In this document: positions 61,717 to 64,000 of the stretch, one piece after another
Layout: every line of letters begins with the position of its first letter
How positions within the stretch are numbered: the first letter of the stretch is position 1
From: Bacillota bacterium
GTDB lineage: Bacteria; Bacillota; Clostridia; Acetivibrionales; DTU013
Length of the DNA: 64,000 nucleotides
NCBI GenBank assembly: GCA_023426125.1
Contig: JAFABI010000032.1
Coordinates: forward strand, 124,001-188,000
Direction of reading: 5' to 3'
Translations under genes and position numbers: made by a program
Notes under the pieces: generated by a model
What the model was told of the DNA's origin: nothing
The model's input: the letters and a program-made list of their open reading frames with translations, nothing else
Databases searched by the model: none

Positions 61717-62898
61717 CTAAAAATTTTCAATATCGGTGATCCATTCGTTGATGATGCGGGAATGCTCCTCCAGCTTGTTTTTATTTTTTTCGTATCCCTG
61801 TAAAAGCTTCAATTGATGCTTCCAGTAATTTTTCAGCTTTTCAAAAAACGCCTTTTCGGAGGAAGTGAGCTGATAATCATGGTTCTTTATGCTTTCGCCC
61901 GCCATTTTTAATGTTTCCAGGGCTTGTTCCGCGGATTGCCCCATGCTTTTCTTAAAATCCCTGAAGACCCATTGCCGCTCGAACAAATTCATTGCACGCC
62001 ATCCGCTGTATTGCTCTTCAAAAGTCTTCACGATTTTTGCGAAAGCCTCTTTTTGTTTCGTGCCCACCGTGTTTTGCGCCTTGACCTCTTCCACGTTATC
62101 GTCACCTATAAGGTTGTAATCCATTAACACCTGTATAGAGCCTATTTCCTGTCCATGGTAGGTTCCGGCGTTCAATACGGATAAGGCAAACCCCGCGCCT
62201 GCGCTTTCAACGTCCAGAATGTGCCGGCGATTCATCTCATAAAATTCCTCGGTGCTCATTTTCATGTTTTCAGCAACCACACGGATTGCATTCATGGCTG
62301 TTTCCGTCTTTACCAGTCCAGGGCCGATGGTATAGGTATGGATGTCCGTATTTTCAAGCTCCATTGCCAGTGTGTTGCTAAGTTCCACCTGCGCTGTTTT
62401 GAAAACCTCATAAGCTCCCATATAAGGGGAAGCGCCGGAGGACGAAACAAAAACGATTGTGCCGTGGTTGCGTTGTTTCATCGCCGGCAGAAACCGCTGC
62501 GCAAGCAGCAAAGGCGCTTTGAAATTCACACAATAGCTTCTGTCCCAGGAAGCAATATTCACGGCGTCTACGGCTCCCATGGGAGTGACTGTAGCGTTGT
62601 TAAAAACAATGTCAGGACAACCGTATTGATTTAATACGGCATCGCAAAGTTTATTGACGGCAACTTCATTTGCCAGGTCGATTTCGTAAAATTCAGCCAA
62701 TGTATGCCCGGACTGCTCATTTATGAGGTTTTCGGCGCTTAATCCCTTTTTTGCATCAATCTCTGCGATAATTATTTTTGCACCCATCCAGGCAAATGCC
62801 TTTGCAGCTTCAAAGCCTATACCGCCTCCCGCACCGGTCAGTAGTACCGTTTGGCCGGCAAGTATGTTTTTCAATGACGCGTTTCTTTCTATGAGCAT
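61717..62898 (-). CDS. Short-chain dehydrogenase/reductase with long C-terminal extension
   Basis: This protein of 393 residues has a classical SDR domain: TGAGGGIGFEAAKAFA binds the cofactor, NNATVTPMG follows, and the catalytic Ser and YxxxK lie in VSSSGASPYMGAYEVFK. After about residue 270 comes a helical extension of about 120 residues (FEEQYSGWRAMNLFERQWVFRDFKK, then a lysine-rich coil) that normal SDRs of about 250 residues do not have. ATG 62898 has GGAGG seven bases upstream. The substrate and the purpose of the extension are unknown. Confidence 0.85.
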   Translation of the reverse strand: MLIERNASLKNILAGQTVLLTGAGGGIGFEAAKAFAWMGAKIIIAEIDAKKGLSAENLINEQSGHTLAEFYEIDLANEVAVNKLCDAVLNQYGCPDIVFNNATVTPMGAVDAVNIASWDRSYCVNFKAPLLLAQRFLPAMKQRNHGTIVFVSSSGASPYMGAYEVFKTAQVELSNTLAMELENTDIHTYTIGPGLVKTETAMNAIRVVAENMKMSTEEFYEMNRRHILDVESAGAGFALSVLNAGTYHGQEIGSIQVLMDYNLIGDDNVEEVKAQNTVGTKQKEAFAKIVKTFEEQYSGWRAMNLFERQWVFRDFKKSMGQSAEQALETLKMAGESIKNHDYQLTSSEKAFFEKLKNYWKHQLKLLQGYEKNKNKLEEHSRIINEWITDIENF

Positions 62899-63112
62899 TT
62901 TACGACCTCCCTGCTGAAAATAGGAATAATCATACTTTACTGTACCACAAATAGAGAAGAAGCAAAAGGGGCAAAACCGCCAAGGACACTGTTGCACGAA
63001 AAGCTCAAAGGAAATACCATTCAAATTGACAAATTTGCTTAATGTGATAATGTATATATACTACCGGTGCAGATACAGGCAGCCCCTGATTTGCGTATAG
63101 AGAGGGATTTGC

Positions 63113-64000
63113 ATGAGTGAAAATTCCACTGTTCAATCCACGAGCTTTGGCATGGGCACGGAAATGACGCACAAAGCGTTCGGCAGTCATGCGGAGGAAG
63201 CATTACAGGCGGTCGCAGACGAAGCCAAAAGGCTGGAAAGTTTGCTGAGCCGTTTTCTGCCAGAAAGCGAAATCGGCAGAATCAACGGATCCGCGGGTAT
63301 GGAGAACGAAAGGCTCAGCTGCGAGACCTACGAGGTGCTGTCGCGTGCCGCCGCATTCTCAAACACTTCCCGGGGCTTGTTCGACGTTACCATCGGTCCG
63401 CTGGCAGACCTGTGGGACTATAAAAATGCGTCCGTTGTACCGGAAGAAGCAAGAATACGGCAGGTCCTCCCCCTGGTAAATTACCGTGACCTGGTATTGG
63501 ATCCCCGCGAAAAGACGGCAGGACTGCGGAATCCGGGGCAGTCCATTGATTTGGGAGGCATTGGGAAGGGCTTTGCCAGCGACCGCTTCATGGAAATATG
63601 TGCCGAATACGGCGTTGCATCCGCCTTTACCAATATCGGTGGGAATGTATCCACCCTGGGAAGCAAGCCCGACGGTTCTCCGTGGCGCGTGGGCATCCGC
63701 CATCCCAGACAGGACGGCCGCCTGCTTGGCGCAATCGCGGTAACCGGCAAAGCCGTGGTCACCTCCGGAGACTATGAAAGATATTTTATTGACCGGGAAG
63801 GCAAGCGGCGCCACCATCTTCTGGATCCGACCACCGGGTATCCGGCAGAGTCGGGGCTTATCAGCGTGACCGTCGTTGCGGACAGCGCCATGACAGCTGA
63901 CGCGCTGTCCACCATGCTCTTTGTGGCCGGCATGGAGAAAGGGCTTGGACTGCTGAGAAGCTTTCCCCAGGTGGAAGCGATTCTCGTGGATACCGTGCTG
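63113..64000 (+). CDS. apbE: ApbE-type FAD:protein FMN transferase (3' end cut by window)
   Basis: The open frame runs from ATG 63113 to the right edge (296 codons). It matches ApbE, which attaches FMN covalently to threonine residues of flavoproteins such as Rnf and Nqr subunits. Landmarks are FGMGTEMTHKAFG at the start, LLSRFLPESEIGRIN, SIDLGGIGKGFASDR, FTNIGGNVSTLG, VTSGDYERYF and DPTTGYPAESGLISVTVVA. There is no signal peptide or lipobox, unlike many exported ApbE proteins. The end of the protein, including a few C-terminal residues, is outside the window. A TTGACA lies at 63026 with an AT-rich -10 region after it. Confidence 0.92.
   Translation, partial: MSENSTVQSTSFGMGTEMTHKAFGSHAEEALQAVADEAKRLESLLSRFLPESEIGRINGSAGMENERLSCETYEVLSRAAAFSNTSRGLFDVTIGPLADLWDYKNASVVPEEARIRQVLPLVNYRDLVLDPREKTAGLRNPGQSIDLGGIGKGFASDRFMEICAEYGVASAFTNIGGNVSTLGSKPDGSPWRVGIRHPRQDGRLLGAIAVTGKAVVTSGDYERYFIDREGKRRHHLLDPTTGYPAESGLISVTVVADSAMTADALSTMLFVAGMEKGLGLLRSFPQVEAILVDTVL

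Overview
The window looks like chromosome from a spore-forming, anaerobic member of the Clostridia. The evidence is a gerA-type germination operon, a Spo0E-like phosphatase, an S-layer-anchored surface protein, VanRS-like signalling, an HD-GYP protein, a ferredoxin-fused aldo/keto reductase and two cobalamin riboswitches. No rRNA, tRNA or CRISPR array was found. The genus cannot be named from this sequence alone.

Region 1 (1-19.4 kb, minus strand) is one long corrinoid operon. It begins with a cobalamin riboswitch (about 19338-19163) and a terminator. The order of transcription is: precorrin-6A reductase (cbiJ/cobK), corrinoid adenosyltransferase, a half-length substrate-binding lipoprotein, a BtuF-like protein with a copper-amine-oxidase-N domain, a BtuC permease, a BtuD ATPase with an extra C-terminal domain, the amidohydrolase CbiZ, two tandem full-length CobN/BchH-like chelatase subunits, a SPASM radical SAM enzyme, a DrrAB-like ABC exporter and a ChlI/BchI-like AAA+ subunit. 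It runs off the left edge. Uptake, remodelling, metal insertion, a radical SAM enzyme and an exporter under one B12 switch is the strongest candidate here for an undescribed system.

Region 2 (19.6-32.3 kb) holds a D,D-carboxypeptidase, a two-component system with a third membrane protein, an HD-GYP protein, a STAS-like protein, a beta-lactamase-family hydrolase, an acyl-CoA synthetase with its cupin regulator, and a decayed gerA operon. In that operon gerAA is broken and gerAC is internally deleted and lacks its lipobox cysteine, while gerAB is intact.

Region 3 (32.5-50.0 kb) holds a sugar operon (GH1, GPH symporter, GH13 with an N-terminal domain), DUF1801, DUF362, a Spo0E-like peptide, an MFS carrier, an aldo/keto reductase, an ABC-F protein behind an attenuator-like hairpin, two flavoproteins beside an ArsR regulator with a visible operator, an acyltransferase-like protein, DUF3786, and an XRE/S24-like regulator lacking the catalytic serine.

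Region 4 (50.0-59.2 kb) is an accessory island. It contains a broken TnpB with its right-end hairpin, fragments of a relaxase, a serine recombinase and two XRE regulators, and a 1711-residue SLH-anchored protein with a DUF4430 (transcobalamin-like) domain. That protein has its own cobalamin riboswitch and terminator, so both ends of the window respond to B12. A surface corrinoid-binding protein feeding the Region 1 importer is a reasonable inference.

Region 5 (59.4-64.0 kb) has a MtaA/UroD-family methyltransferase divergent from an AraC regulator, an SDR with a long C-terminal extension, and the start of an ApbE flavin transferase that is cut by the right edge. Three families of dispersed intergenic repeats recur through the window, and one has supplied the C-terminus of the radical SAM protein.
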